Part shown: one piece after another, positions 35,794 to 44,692 of the stretch
Position numbering within the stretch: position 1 is the stretch's first letter
How the letters are laid out: every line of letters starts with the position of its first letter
Assembly: GCA_963676345.2 (NCBI GenBank)
Contig: CAXXTS010000002.1
Coordinates: 1-64,000, forward strand
Direction of reading: 5' to 3'
Source of the DNA: G963665925 sp963676345
GTDB lineage: Bacteria; Bacillota; Clostridia; Peptostreptococcales; Acidaminobacteraceae
DNA length: 64,000 nucleotides
The notes under the pieces: generated by a model
What the model was told of the DNA's origin: nothing
What the model saw: the letters and a program-made list of their open reading frames with translations, nothing else
Databases searched by the model: none
Translations under genes and position numbers: made by a program

Positions 35794-37046
35794 CAGCTTG
35801 TCTCCTTAAAGTCAAACAGATGCTCTATAACATCTATCACATTCTCCTGTGTTGCTGTGTCTTCGATCTTCTTCAAGTTGATGATAGGCTCGCGCACCAT
35901 ACGTTTCAAAGCACTTTGAAGCATTTTTTCAAGCAGGGCTTTTTCCTTTTCGTCTAATTTGATCTTTTTATGCAAAATATCAAGGGTGTCACTACATACC
36001 TTGTCTCGCTTGTCAGAAAATCTTCTGATAACTGGATCGACCCTGCTGGTCAGCATCCAGGTCATATGTGTCTCCACCACACGATCCACCATCTCACCTG
36101 CAATAATACTGAGTTCAATGCGCTTTTTGGTGTTCTCATCTGAAATCGCTTTCAGGTCATCAACAACATGAACGGTCACACCATCACGCTTGCCAAGTTT
36201 ACCTTCAACATCTCTTGGAATTGCCATGTCAAGTACGGTCAATTCTTTGTCTAGAACCGGCACCAGTTCATCCTTAAAAATAACATGCGGTGATCCTGTG
36301 GCACTAATCAGTATGTCGACCTCTTTAAGACACTCATAACGCTCATCGTAGGGAATCACTTCAACATCATCATACTTCCGAGCCACTTCAACACCTTTAT
36401 GGTGTGTTCGATTGGTCATCATTAGGCGTCCAAGTTCCATTCCATTTAAATAGGAAAGAGCCTGTCTCCCCATCTTACCCGTGCCAACTACTAGTGCTGT
36501 CTTACCTTTTAAAGAGCCCAACTGACTCTCTAAAAATTTAATACCGATCGAACAGACAGAAATAGGTTCTTCTGAAATTTTTGTATCCGTTTTAATAAAT
36601 TTTGCCGTTGCAATGGCATCACGTACGGTTCTATTTAAGAACTTACCCGATGCACCCATATCTAACGCCAGCTCATGTGCATCTCTTAACTGACCCAGTA
36701 TTTGATCCTCACCAATTACAACAGAATCAAGGCCTGCGGCAACTCTAAAGATATGCTTAACGGCGCGATCCCCTGAACACCTGTGAATACAGGCTTCAAA
36801 GCCATCATCTTTAGATTTGTTGATAAATACCTGAGTCAAAAGCTCTAAATACTTTCTTTTTTCATTTCTTGGAACCGCAGCATAAAGCTCTGTTCTATTA
36901 CATGTCGATAGAGCTATGATTTCATGAATCCCTTCATCCAAAAGATCATTCATTAAATCAATGCGCTGGCTCGTCGTCATACTGACTTTTTCACGGTCCT
37001 CTGCACCAGCTGTATTATGGTTTACACTTACTACAAGAATTTCCAT
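35790..37046 (-). CDS. hemA: Glutamyl-tRNA reductase
   Basis: 418 residues from the ATG at 37046 (AAGGGTGAG upstream); the open frame reaches 37103 but through the riboswitch terminator. The catalytic Cys segment (LSTCNRTELYAA), the NADP site (ALVVGTGKMGRQAL) and the helical dimerisation tail are present. First committed step of C5 tetrapyrrole synthesis. It is the first gene behind the cobalamin riboswitch, so B12 would restrain the whole operon. Confidence 0.95.
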   Translation of the reverse strand: MEILVVSVNHNTAGAEDREKVSMTTSQRIDLMNDLLDEGIHEIIALSTCNRTELYAAVPRNEKRKYLELLTQVFINKSKDDGFEACIHRCSGDRAVKHIFRVAAGLDSVVIGEDQILGQLRDAHELALDMGASGKFLNRTVRDAIATAKFIKTDTKISEEPISVCSIGIKFLESQLGSLKGKTALVVGTGKMGRQALSYLNGMELGRLMMTNRTHHKGVEVARKYDDVEVIPYDERYECLKEVDILISATGSPHVIFKDELVPVLDKELTVLDMAIPRDVEGKLGKRDGVTVHVVDDLKAISDENTKKRIELSIIAGEMVDRVVETHMTWMLTSRVDPVIRRFSDKRDKVCSDTLDILHKKIKLDEKEKALLEKMLQSALKRMVREPIINLKKIEDTATQENVIDVIEHLFDFKETSC

Positions 37047-37090
37047 TGAACTCACCCTTATGTGTTCTTGGTACCTCGCTTCAAATATAA

Positions 37091-37114
37091 AAGCACCTGC
37101 CATGGCAGATGCTT
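37091..37114 (-). terminator. Riboswitch-linked terminator before hemA
   Basis: AAGCATCTGCC-AT-GGCAGGTGCTT (one G-U pair) followed by TTTATATTT on the minus strand, between the cobalamin riboswitch and hemA. It fits transcription control by the aptamer. Confidence 0.75.
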
Positions 37115-37194
37115 ATTTTATGAATTCGGAAAACCCAATATTCAGATTTTCAATTGATTCAATAAAACTTCCCACCGAAGCATATTAAACAGTC

Positions 37195-37365
37195 AATTGG
37201 TAGGTCTCCTGGCTTACACTTCATATAATACATTCGCCTTCCCAGGGGGATACCCAGTGGACTCAAGAACGTACTATCCATGTTTACAGTAGCGGGGGCT
37301 GCGTCGGAATATAACCGAACTTCCCTTTTTCATCTCTGATCAGAGAACCAACTCACTTATTGCGT
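37195..37365 (-). promoter_or_regulatory. Cobalamin riboswitch
   Basis: On the minus strand: GGGAAGTTCGG, the B12-box core CAGCCCCCGCTACTGT, CCACTGGG, CTGGGAAGGCG and the closing AGCCAGGAGACCTACC. All the conserved elements of the AdoCbl aptamer are there in order. It lies 150 bp before hemA; the rest of the gene-free stretch 37366-37600 shows no other feature. Confidence 0.95.
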
Positions 37366-37601
37366 TTCAAACACCCGTCAGTTCACAAGCATTTCGAAAT
37401 CGCAACTATTTTATTGTCCTAAATCATTCTATACCATACCTCTTTAAATATCAATGACCTTATCAGAATCCGTTAATATTCTTTCCATCTATGTCTAATA
37501 ACTATCATTCATCGAAATGAGACCTTTCCAGTGGACTATATACGAGTAATTTTAAGGCCTTCAACAAGATTATGTATATAAAAAAATAATGATGAATAAA
37601 C

Positions 37602-37631
37602 TTGACATTTTTGTAGCAATACCTGTATAAT
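37602..37631 (+). promoter_or_regulatory. Promoter of icd-citrate synthase
   Basis: TTGACA (37602-37607), 18 bp, TATAAT (37626-37631), followed by a TGTAT...ATACA imperfect dyad (37624-37647) that may be an operator, then AAAGGAGG and the icd ATG. Confidence 0.7.
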
Positions 37632-37672
37632 CGTATACAATAATACACGCACTATCAAAGGAGGCTATTCAA

Positions 37673-38671
37673 ATGACTAAAGTAACACTCATACCAGGAG
37701 ACGGCATTGGCCCAGAAGTGGCTGATTCAGTTAAAAAAATCATTGATGCCAGCGGTGCAAACATCACTTGGGATGTTGTAAACGCAGGCGCTGATGTTTA
37801 TGAACAAACAGGCGAGCTCGTACCAGATAAAGTTTACAAGAGCATTGAAGAAAACAAAATAGCACTTAAAGGGCCTATCACAACCCCTATTGGAAGCGGA
37901 TTTAGAAGCATCAACGTTATGCTGCGTAAAAAGTATGATCTCTACTCCAATATTAGACCCGTTCAAACGCTGCCTGGCCTTAAAACACCTTTTAAGGATA
38001 TTGACCTTGTTATTTTCAGAGAGAATACAGAAGGTCTTTATATCGGCATTGAACAAGAACTCGACAACGGCACTATGGAAGCTAAAAAAATCATTACACC
38101 TGCCGGTGCTGAGCGCATTATTAGAAAAGCATTCGAGTATGCTCAGTCTATGAACCGTAAAAGTGTAGCCATAGTCCATAAAGCAAATATATTAAAGATG
38201 GCTGACGGCCTCTTTCTCGAAACAGGCCGAAAAATAGCTAAAGAGTACCCAAATATTGATGTCAAAGAAGTCATTGTAGATAACATGTGCATGCAGCTGG
38301 TCATGAACCCAAGCCAGTACGACGTCATTGTCACAATGAACCTTTACGGCGATATCTTATCGGATCTTTGTGCTGGTCTTGTTGGTGGTCTAGGTCTTGT
38401 CCCTGGAGCAAATATCGGTAAAGACCTTGCAATATTTGAAGCGGTTCACGGCTCTGCACCTGATATTGCAGGAAAGGGAAAAGCTAACCCCATTGCACTT
38501 CTAAGGTCAGGATGCATGATGCTTGATTACATGGATAAAGCCGATCAGGCTACGAACATTCGCACAGCTATAAATAAAGTTTTGTCTGAAGGCAAAGTAC
38601 GCACACCAGATATGGGAGGTACTTCAAGCACAAGCGAACTTACGGAGGCTATTATTGCAGAATTAAAATAA
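37673..38671 (+). CDS. icd: NAD-type isocitrate dehydrogenase
   Basis: 332 residues of the short isocitrate/isopropylmalate dehydrogenase family. The substrate loop SGFRSINVMLRKKYDLYSNIRP carries Ser and three basic residues as in isocitrate enzymes; VHGSAPDIAGKGKANP is the nucleotide region of NAD-specific forms. It produces 2-oxoglutarate. Citrate synthase follows 18 bp downstream. No aconitase lies in the window. Confidence 0.88.
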   Translation: MTKVTLIPGDGIGPEVADSVKKIIDASGANITWDVVNAGADVYEQTGELVPDKVYKSIEENKIALKGPITTPIGSGFRSINVMLRKKYDLYSNIRPVQTLPGLKTPFKDIDLVIFRENTEGLYIGIEQELDNGTMEAKKIITPAGAERIIRKAFEYAQSMNRKSVAIVHKANILKMADGLFLETGRKIAKEYPNIDVKEVIVDNMCMQLVMNPSQYDVIVTMNLYGDILSDLCAGLVGGLGLVPGANIGKDLAIFEAVHGSAPDIAGKGKANPIALLRSGCMMLDYMDKADQATNIRTAINKVLSEGKVRTPDMGGTSSTSELTEAIIAELK

Positions 38672-38689
38672 ATAACGGAGGTGATTGAG

Positions 38690-40078
38690 TTGAAAACGGA
38701 AGCAAGTCAAATGCTGCTGAATGATTTAGCCATTAAAGCAGAAGCAAATAATCTAATCGATCCAGAGTATTATGCTAAATACAATGTCAAGCGCGGACTC
38801 AGAAACAGCAACGGCACCGGTGTCCTTGTTGGACTTACTGAAATCGGAAGTGTTGTTGGATACGAAATGGATGGGAACAAAAAGGTCCCCTCCGAGGGTC
38901 ATCTGTATTACCGCGGTATAGAAATCAGCGATCTTGTTAACGGATTTCAAGCCGATCACCGAAGGGGATTTGAAGAAACCGCTTATCTGTTGCTCTTTGG
39001 AACGCTCCCTACAATTGATGAACTGGCATCTTTTACAAATTTGCTGGATGCCTGTCGCGAACTTCCAAGCGGGTTCACTGAAAATATGATTCTCAAAATT
39101 CCAAGCAATGACATCATGAACAAGCTTATGCGTAGCATTCTTGTACTCTATTCGCATGATAACAACCCTGATGAGACCAGCGTTCGAAATGTACTGGAAC
39201 AAAGCATTCGACTCATCGCTCAGTTTCCAACGATTATTTCATATGGTTATCAGGCAAAAAGCCACTATTTTGATAAGAAGAGTTTATTTATTCACAAGCC
39301 TATTTCAGGTGTAGGTACTGCTGAAAATATTTTGCACCTGATTCGTCCAGACAACAAATATACAAAAGTCGAAGCTGAAACACTGGATTTATCGCTTGTT
39401 ATTCACGCAGAGCATGGCGGCGGCAACAACTCAACTTTTGCAACACAAGTGGTTTCATCTAGTGGTACAGATACCTATTCTGCGATTTCTACCGCTGTTG
39501 GCTCCCTAAAGGGACATAAACATGGTGGTGCAAACAAACGTGTCAGGGACATGATCCTCAACATAAGAGAGAATGTACCCCGTTGGGATGACCCAGGTGC
39601 ACTGAAGGACTACTTGTTTAAAATCATGAAAAAAGAGGCCTACAATCACGAGGGACTCATATACGGCATGGGACATGCTGTTTATACTAAAACAGACCCA
39701 AGGGCCGAACTCTTGAAAAAGAAAGCCTTCGAACTCGCACTTGAAAAGAATGCAATGAAAGAATATACACTCTACAAAAACATCGAAAGTCTAACCAAAG
39801 AGCTCTTTTTTGAACTCAAGGGACCAGAGGCTCATATAGCTGCAAATGTCGACCTTTACTCAGGCTTTGTTTATGAGATGCTCGGCATACCTTATGAACT
39901 TTATACACCACTTTTTGCAACCGCTCGAATTGCAGGATGGTGTGCACATAGAATTGAACAGATTGTGAGTGACCAAAAAATAATACGTCCTGCATTTAAA
40001 ACAGTTAATGACACAGTCGCTTATCAACCCCTTTCACAAAGGAGGAAACCCTTAAAAAGCAATAAAACTGCTATTTAA
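38690..40078 (+). CDS. gltA: Citrate synthase
   Basis: About 462 residues from the TTG at 38690, nine bases after GGAGG; a GTG at 38681 touches that site. Catalytic His regions HAEHGGGNNSTF and GHKHGGANKRV and the catalytic Asp region (GMGHAVYTKTDPRAELL) are intact. Residue order is that of the ~450-residue clostridial type. With icd it forms an oxidative branch from oxaloacetate to 2-oxoglutarate that can feed glutamate synthase. Confidence 0.92.
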   Translation: MKTEASQMLLNDLAIKAEANNLIDPEYYAKYNVKRGLRNSNGTGVLVGLTEIGSVVGYEMDGNKKVPSEGHLYYRGIEISDLVNGFQADHRRGFEETAYLLLFGTLPTIDELASFTNLLDACRELPSGFTENMILKIPSNDIMNKLMRSILVLYSHDNNPDETSVRNVLEQSIRLIAQFPTIISYGYQAKSHYFDKKSLFIHKPISGVGTAENILHLIRPDNKYTKVEAETLDLSLVIHAEHGGGNNSTFATQVVSSSGTDTYSAISTAVGSLKGHKHGGANKRVRDMILNIRENVPRWDDPGALKDYLFKIMKKEAYNHEGLIYGMGHAVYTKTDPRAELLKKKAFELALEKNAMKEYTLYKNIESLTKELFFELKGPEAHIAANVDLYSGFVYEMLGIPYELYTPLFATARIAGWCAHRIEQIVSDQKIIRPAFKTVNDTVAYQPLSQRRKPLKSNKTAI

Positions 40079-40185
40079 GTGATAGCTATATGCTTTTTGT
40101 GGTATATAAAAATCAAACCTCCTGTTTGAAAGTAGTAGATATAATAAGAAAGTGGTGCATGGCACTTTTATGAATCGTTTGGGAA

Positions 40186-40243
40186 AAAGGGGCTATTGCA
40201 AAATTCGGTGGATAAGATCCATGATTTTTGCAATAGCCCCTTT
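40186..40243. terminator. Bidirectional terminator between citrate synthase and ribH
   Basis: AAAGGGGCTATTGCAAAA with TTTTGCAATAGCCCCTTT, an 18-bp perfect stem, and A/T tails on both sides. Confidence 0.92.
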
Positions 40244-40269
40244 AATTGTCTTTGCAGATGAATGTCTAC

Positions 40270-40734
40270 TTAAGCAAGCTCCTTAAGCACATTAACAGAT
40301 TCAAGAGTTGCCAGTGCTGCATCAGAACCCTTATTTCCCGCCTTTGTCCCCGCTCTATGAATTGCCTGTTCCAGATTTTCTGTTGTCAGCACACCATAAC
40401 CAACAGGAATACTTTCTTCAAGCATTACGGATGCAATTCCTTTTGCATTTTCAGATGCAACAAAATCAAAATGCGGTGTTTCCCCTCTAATAATCGCGCC
40501 AAGGCATATGATGCCATCATAACGGCCTGTCTGTGCCATTTTTTTGGCAGCCAGAGGCATTTCAAATGCACCTGGTATCCACATTATGTCTATATCCGCT
40601 TCTTCCACACCATGACGTACCAGTGTGTCCAGTGCACCGTCTTTTAGCTTTGAGCCAATAAATTCGTTAAAACGTCCGATGATAATGCCGTACTTGTGTC
40701 CATTTCCAATGAGTTTGCCTTCATATACTTTCAT
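40270..40734 (-). CDS. ribH: 6,7-dimethyl-8-ribityllumazine synthase
   Basis: 154 residues. IIIGRFNEFI, IPGAFEMPLAAKKMA, CLGAIIRGETPHFD and the late NLEQAIHRAGTKAGNKG stretch are diagnostic. It makes the lumazine that riboflavin synthase uses. Last gene of the rib operon; AAGGAGC precedes the ATG. Confidence 0.96.
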   Translation of the reverse strand: MKVYEGKLIGNGHKYGIIIGRFNEFIGSKLKDGALDTLVRHGVEEADIDIMWIPGAFEMPLAAKKMAQTGRYDGIICLGAIIRGETPHFDFVASENAKGIASVMLEESIPVGYGVLTTENLEQAIHRAGTKAGNKGSDAALATLESVNVLKELA

Positions 40735-40784
40735 TTGTATGCTCCTTTAAATTCAGTTCACAGCCAGCTTCCTAAAATGTATAA

Positions 40785-42005
40785 TTATGCGCCACACTTG
40801 CAATTCAATTGCTCATATAAGTGACCCATCTTTTCAACCTTTGTATTCAAGTACTTTTCATTTTCCGTATGATAGACAGGCTTAAGCGAATCGCAACGCG
40901 TCACATTAAGCGCACTCTTATCAAACGCGCTTAACTTCAACGGATTGTTTGTCATTAAGCGTCCTGTCTGGACACCCAATGTTTCAAGCATAGCAAGTGC
41001 TTGATTATAGTCACGTTCATCTTCTTCTCTGCCGAGTTCAAGATTGGCCTGAACTGTATCCATACCACTATCTTGAAGGGCATAGGCCTTCAACTTATTA
41101 ACAAGACCAATACCACGTCCTTCCTGCCTCAAATAAAGAATCACCCCTTTTTTTTCTTTGGCAATCGCGCGCATGGAGTCTTCAAGCTGTTGACCACAAT
41201 CACAGCGCCTTGACCCGAACACGTCCCCAGTCATGCATTCTGAATGCATACGAATCAGAGGTGCACCTTCTGATACATCGCCCATCACCAACGCAAGATG
41301 GGGCTCCTTAGAATTTTTGTTTGAAAATGCATAAAGGTCGAAGTCACCAAATTCAGTAGGTAATACTGTGGTTACAAGGGGTTGCTCAGCACATTGGCGT
41401 GTTTTTTGATATTCCGCCAAAGCCTCTATTGTAAGGATTTTCAGCTTATGTTCCGCTGCTAGTACTTCAAGGTCAGGCATGCGCGCCATTTCGCCGTCCT
41501 CTTTAATAATCTCACAGATTACACCGGCTTCGCGCAGGCCTGCAAGCTGCATTAAATCGAGCGTGGCCTCCGTATGACCCGGCCGTTCCAAAACCCCTCC
41601 AGACTTTGCAATTAGTGGAAATATATGACCCGGTCGCTGAAAATCTTGACCAGAAGAAATGCCATCAGCCAGCATGCTGATTGTTTTGGCCCTGCTGCTG
41701 GCTGAAATACCAGTACCAGTACCCACACCATCTATACTCACGGTAAAAGCCGTTCCATGCGGATCTTCATTTTGCAAAACCATAGGATCAAGTCCTAGTT
41801 CCACAGCAATCGTTTCACTAATGGGTGTACAAATCAGACCTCTTCCGTAGGTCATCATAAAATTCACTTTTTGTGGTGTAATATGTTCAGCAGCCATTAG
41901 AAAATCGCCTTCATTTTCACGGTTTTCATCATCTACTACAACGAGTATTTGGCCAGCTCTTATAACATCTATAGCTTCTTCAACACTGCAATATATACCT
42001 TTCAT
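40785..42005 (-). CDS. ribBA: Bifunctional DHBP synthase / GTP cyclohydrolase II
   Basis: 406 residues from the ATG at 42005 (GGAGGCAGTG upstream). The RibB half (1-200) has VVDDENRENEGDF and HTEATLDLMQLAG; the RibA half has the zinc Cys set CMTGDVFGSRRCDCGQQL and RQEGRGIGL. It supplies both precursors of riboflavin. It lies 10 bp after ribE. Confidence 0.96.
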   Translation of the reverse strand: MKGIYCSVEEAIDVIRAGQILVVVDDENRENEGDFLMAAEHITPQKVNFMMTYGRGLICTPISETIAVELGLDPMVLQNEDPHGTAFTVSIDGVGTGTGISASSRAKTISMLADGISSGQDFQRPGHIFPLIAKSGGVLERPGHTEATLDLMQLAGLREAGVICEIIKEDGEMARMPDLEVLAAEHKLKILTIEALAEYQKTRQCAEQPLVTTVLPTEFGDFDLYAFSNKNSKEPHLALVMGDVSEGAPLIRMHSECMTGDVFGSRRCDCGQQLEDSMRAIAKEKKGVILYLRQEGRGIGLVNKLKAYALQDSGMDTVQANLELGREEDERDYNQALAMLETLGVQTGRLMTNNPLKLSAFDKSALNVTRCDSLKPVYHTENEKYLNTKVEKMGHLYEQLNCKCGA

Positions 42006-42015
42006 CACTGCCTCC

Positions 42016-42675
42016 TTACATAAATCCGTTAACAGCAAGCGACTCCATCGTAATGCCTGATGCCTCTACTTGCCCACCTTGAGGTTGTGCACCTGTGACA
42101 ATTTGGTGAACATACTTCAGCAGCATGTCCGATTCTAAATGAACGATGTCTCCATTCTTTAAGTCTTGAAGCAAGGTTTGCCCCTGTGTATGACGCACAA
42201 TGCTTACTTCAAACCACTGCGCTTCACTGCGGGCAATAGTAAGACTTACACCATTTACTGCCACTGAACCTTTATGTACCATAAAGACTTTTTGCTTTTC
42301 ATCTGGACGTATTCTGATTCGTATCGCATCCCCTTCTTTTTCTGCACTGAGTACCTCGCCTAAACCATCTACATGTCCAGTTACAAAGTGCCCCCCCAAA
42401 CGGTCTCCGACACGTAGGGCTCTTTCTAGATGTACAAAGTCACCTATACGTACCCCTTTAAAGCGGCTATTGTGGTATGTTTCCGGCATCACATCTGCTT
42501 CAAAACTATCTGTTCTAAGTTTTGTGACGGTCAAGCATATGCCATCTACTGCAATACTGTCTCCGATGGCTGTATTTTCAAGAACCTTTCTGGCCTTGAT
42601 TTTAAGTTGCATACCTTCTCTGGATTCTCTCACATATTCAATTTGACCGATTTCTTCAATAAGTCCTGTAAACAT
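42016..42675 (-). CDS. ribE: Riboflavin synthase alpha subunit
   Basis: 219 residues with two lumazine-binding repeats: MFTGLIEEIGQIE with the first CLTV motif, and the second starting GHFVTGHVDG with GVSLTI. Ends within the operon, 1 bp after ribD's stop. It converts two lumazine molecules to riboflavin. Confidence 0.96.
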   Translation of the reverse strand: MFTGLIEEIGQIEYVRESREGMQLKIKARKVLENTAIGDSIAVDGICLTVTKLRTDSFEADVMPETYHNSRFKGVRIGDFVHLERALRVGDRLGGHFVTGHVDGLGEVLSAEKEGDAIRIRIRPDEKQKVFMVHKGSVAVNGVSLTIARSEAQWFEVSIVRHTQGQTLLQDLKNGDIVHLESDMLLKYVHQIVTGAQPQGGQVEASGITMESLAVNGFM

Positions 42676-43791
42676 TTACTCAGTCCTTTCGAGTCGTCCT
42701 GTCAGAAGTACATCTGTCCCAACTGTTTGTACGCACATTTTTTCAAGTGATATTGCATTTTTCATTAGGTTAGATGCTACACCAGAAAGGGGTACATGGA
42801 CTTGCCCCCCCACCAGCTTTGGAGATACAAACACCGCAACTTCATCAATCAGTCCCGCTTCAAAAAAACTGCTGGTTAGCTTTGGACCTGCTTCACTTAG
42901 GATGCTGTGAATACCCATTTCTTTTAACCTGCGAAATGCCGACTCAAGGTGGATACGTGTGCCCCTTTGCGCTACAATTTCTACCACAGCGCCTTTCTCT
43001 CGCACCGCCTCAATGCGGATTGGAGATGCATCTTCCCCGACAACGACCAGGGTCTTATGAACGAAATCGTCATTTAGCAATTGAGATGTTAAGGGGATTT
43101 CACACGCTGTATCTACGACAATGCGTTTTGGTGTCATTCCACTCACATGCCTCACAGTCAGGAGCGGATCATCATAGCGTACTGTCCCAATTCCAACTAT
43201 GACGCCATCCGATTCTGCACGCCACCCATGAACAAGTTTTCTTGATTCAAAAGAGCTGATCCATGCACTGTCTCCCGAATCTGCTGCCATTTTTCCATCA
43301 AGCGTCATAGCCCACTTGCTCCTTAAATGAGGTAGCCCCGTAGCCACGCCCTTTAGAAAAACTCGGTTGAGTGCCTTAGCCTCATCTTCAAGCAGTCCAA
43401 CAACCACCTCTACCCCTGCTTGTCTTAATCTTTCAATACCTTTTCCCGCTACAAGAGGATTGGGATCTTGAACCGCGACAACCACATTTTGAATACCTGC
43501 TTTTATAATGGCTTCTGTACACGGGGGTGTCTTTCCATGATGATTGCACGGTTCTAGTGTCACGTAGAGCACGTCATCTGAGTTCGGTTTTATGCCAAGC
43601 TCTACCATACTTTTAATCAGGGCCGCTTCAGCATGGTCCCCTCCAAAGGCTTTATGAAACCCTCTGCATATTACCGCGCCTTGCCGAACGAGAACTGCCC
43701 CCACCATTGGATTGGGCGCCACATTTCCAAAACCTCTACGCGCAAGTTCCAGCGCCTGATACATAAATTGTTCATCTATCATAACAGCCAT
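42676..43791 (-). CDS. ribD: Bifunctional pyrimidine deaminase/reductase
   Basis: 371 residues. Deaminase half: zinc motif HAEAAL and PCNHHGKTPPC. Reductase half from ~147: RSKWAMTLDGKMA and a glycine-rich end. Second and third steps of riboflavin synthesis. AAGGAGGTG precedes the ATG. First gene after the FMN riboswitch. Confidence 0.96.
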   Translation of the reverse strand: MAVMIDEQFMYQALELARRGFGNVAPNPMVGAVLVRQGAVICRGFHKAFGGDHAEAALIKSMVELGIKPNSDDVLYVTLEPCNHHGKTPPCTEAIIKAGIQNVVVAVQDPNPLVAGKGIERLRQAGVEVVVGLLEDEAKALNRVFLKGVATGLPHLRSKWAMTLDGKMAADSGDSAWISSFESRKLVHGWRAESDGVIVGIGTVRYDDPLLTVRHVSGMTPKRIVVDTACEIPLTSQLLNDDFVHKTLVVVGEDASPIRIEAVREKGAVVEIVAQRGTRIHLESAFRRLKEMGIHSILSEAGPKLTSSFFEAGLIDEVAVFVSPKLVGGQVHVPLSGVASNLMKNAISLEKMCVQTVGTDVLLTGRLERTE

Positions 43792-43826
43792 TTCAAAACA
43801 CCTCCTTCATCTTACAAAAAAGTATA

Positions 43827-43855
43827 AAATCCCCTGAATAGACTCCAGGGGATTT
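43827..43855 (-). terminator. FMN-riboswitch terminator
   Basis: AAATCCCCTG / CAGGGGATTT with a T-rich tail on the minus strand, between the aptamer and ribD. A second hairpin (TCCTGAAAC / GTTTCAGGA, near 43921-43949) lies between and may be part of the switching region. Confidence 0.82.
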
Positions 43856-43999
43856 ACATTAACAATATGAAACGGTTTGACTCATCATCAAACGCGACTG
43901 CTTTTCCTCTAGAATATAAAAAATCCTGAAACATATTGCGTTTCAGGACATAAATACATTCTTTTTAAGAAATACTTCTTGAAGAAAAACTTTTCTTTC

Positions 44000-44110
44000 A
44001 ACCCTTCTCACATCCAGACTTTACTGTCGGTTCCGGAATTTCACCAGATCAACCTTTCGGCTCGCGGACTATTACCGCCGGTCGGGAATTTCACCCTGCC
44101 CTGAAGGAAA
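44000..44110 (-). promoter_or_regulatory. FMN riboswitch (RFN element)
   Basis: On the minus strand: GGGCAGGGTGAAATTCCCG, ACCGGCGGTAA, CCGCGAGCC, GGTGAAATTCCGG, CCGACAGTAAAGT and GGATGTGAGAAGG follow in the conserved RFN order. Controls ribD-ribE-ribBA-ribH. Confidence 0.97.
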
Positions 44111-44176
44111 CTTTATGAACTTTGATATTAGAATAACGAATAGACACTTCTCTGTCAAGCGCATTTTAAAAAATTC

Positions 44177-44692
44177 TTAATGGATAATCAGATCATCTAT
44201 AATCATTCGCCCTCTCCAAACCTTAACCTTGGCCAGCGCTTCTCCTCGACGAAGTGCTTCTTCAATTTCAGAGCCTGTATTTTGCTCCACATAGAAACGG
44301 TCCACACCAAAATCCAGGTTTAAGACGAGGTCGTACTTGTCAAAATACTGAAGCGTGCAGCTTATATAGACGCCTGAATTAGGTTTTTCCAGAGTCAAAG
44401 CATCAATACGCCAAGCTTCATCTTGATTATCCTTAACCAGATGGGCATAGATTTTTTTGTCATATAGCCTGCTTATATCCATCGACTCATCATTGTTTAA
44501 AAGGGATTTCGCTGCACGTTCTTGCGTGAACTGGATTGCCACGTAATCCCCTCTAAAAACATCTCTCGGATCATATGCTTCAACTTTTAAAACAAGTTCT
44601 TCCCCCAACAAGTCTGTGAGTGTATAAGGTATAAGCTGTACAAATAACAACAGAATAAGAATTGGGACTACCAGCCATTTTGATTTATTCAA
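44177..44692 (-). CDS. GDYXXLXY-domain membrane-anchored protein
   Basis: 171 residues: one N-terminal helix (7-25), then an extracytoplasmic domain with the GDY motif (YDPRDVFRGDYVAIQF) that names the family. Function unknown. Its start overlaps the DUF2157 gene by 8 bp; such GDYXXLXY/DUF2157 pairs are a frequent combination, which suggests a joint envelope role. Confidence 0.82.
   Translation of the reverse strand: MNKSKWLVVPILILLLFVQLIPYTLTDLLGEELVLKVEAYDPRDVFRGDYVAIQFTQERAAKSLLNNDESMDISRLYDKKIYAHLVKDNQDEAWRIDALTLEKPNSGVYISCTLQYFDKYDLVLNLDFGVDRFYVEQNTGSEIEEALRRGEALAKVKVWRGRMIIDDLIIH

Noticed and set aside
37727..38334. Minus-strand open frames over icd
   Set aside because: Antisense to a clear enzyme gene; no ribosome site or family-like sequence.
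42200..42646. A 148-codon plus-strand frame over ribE
   Set aside because: Antisense shadow of riboflavin synthase.
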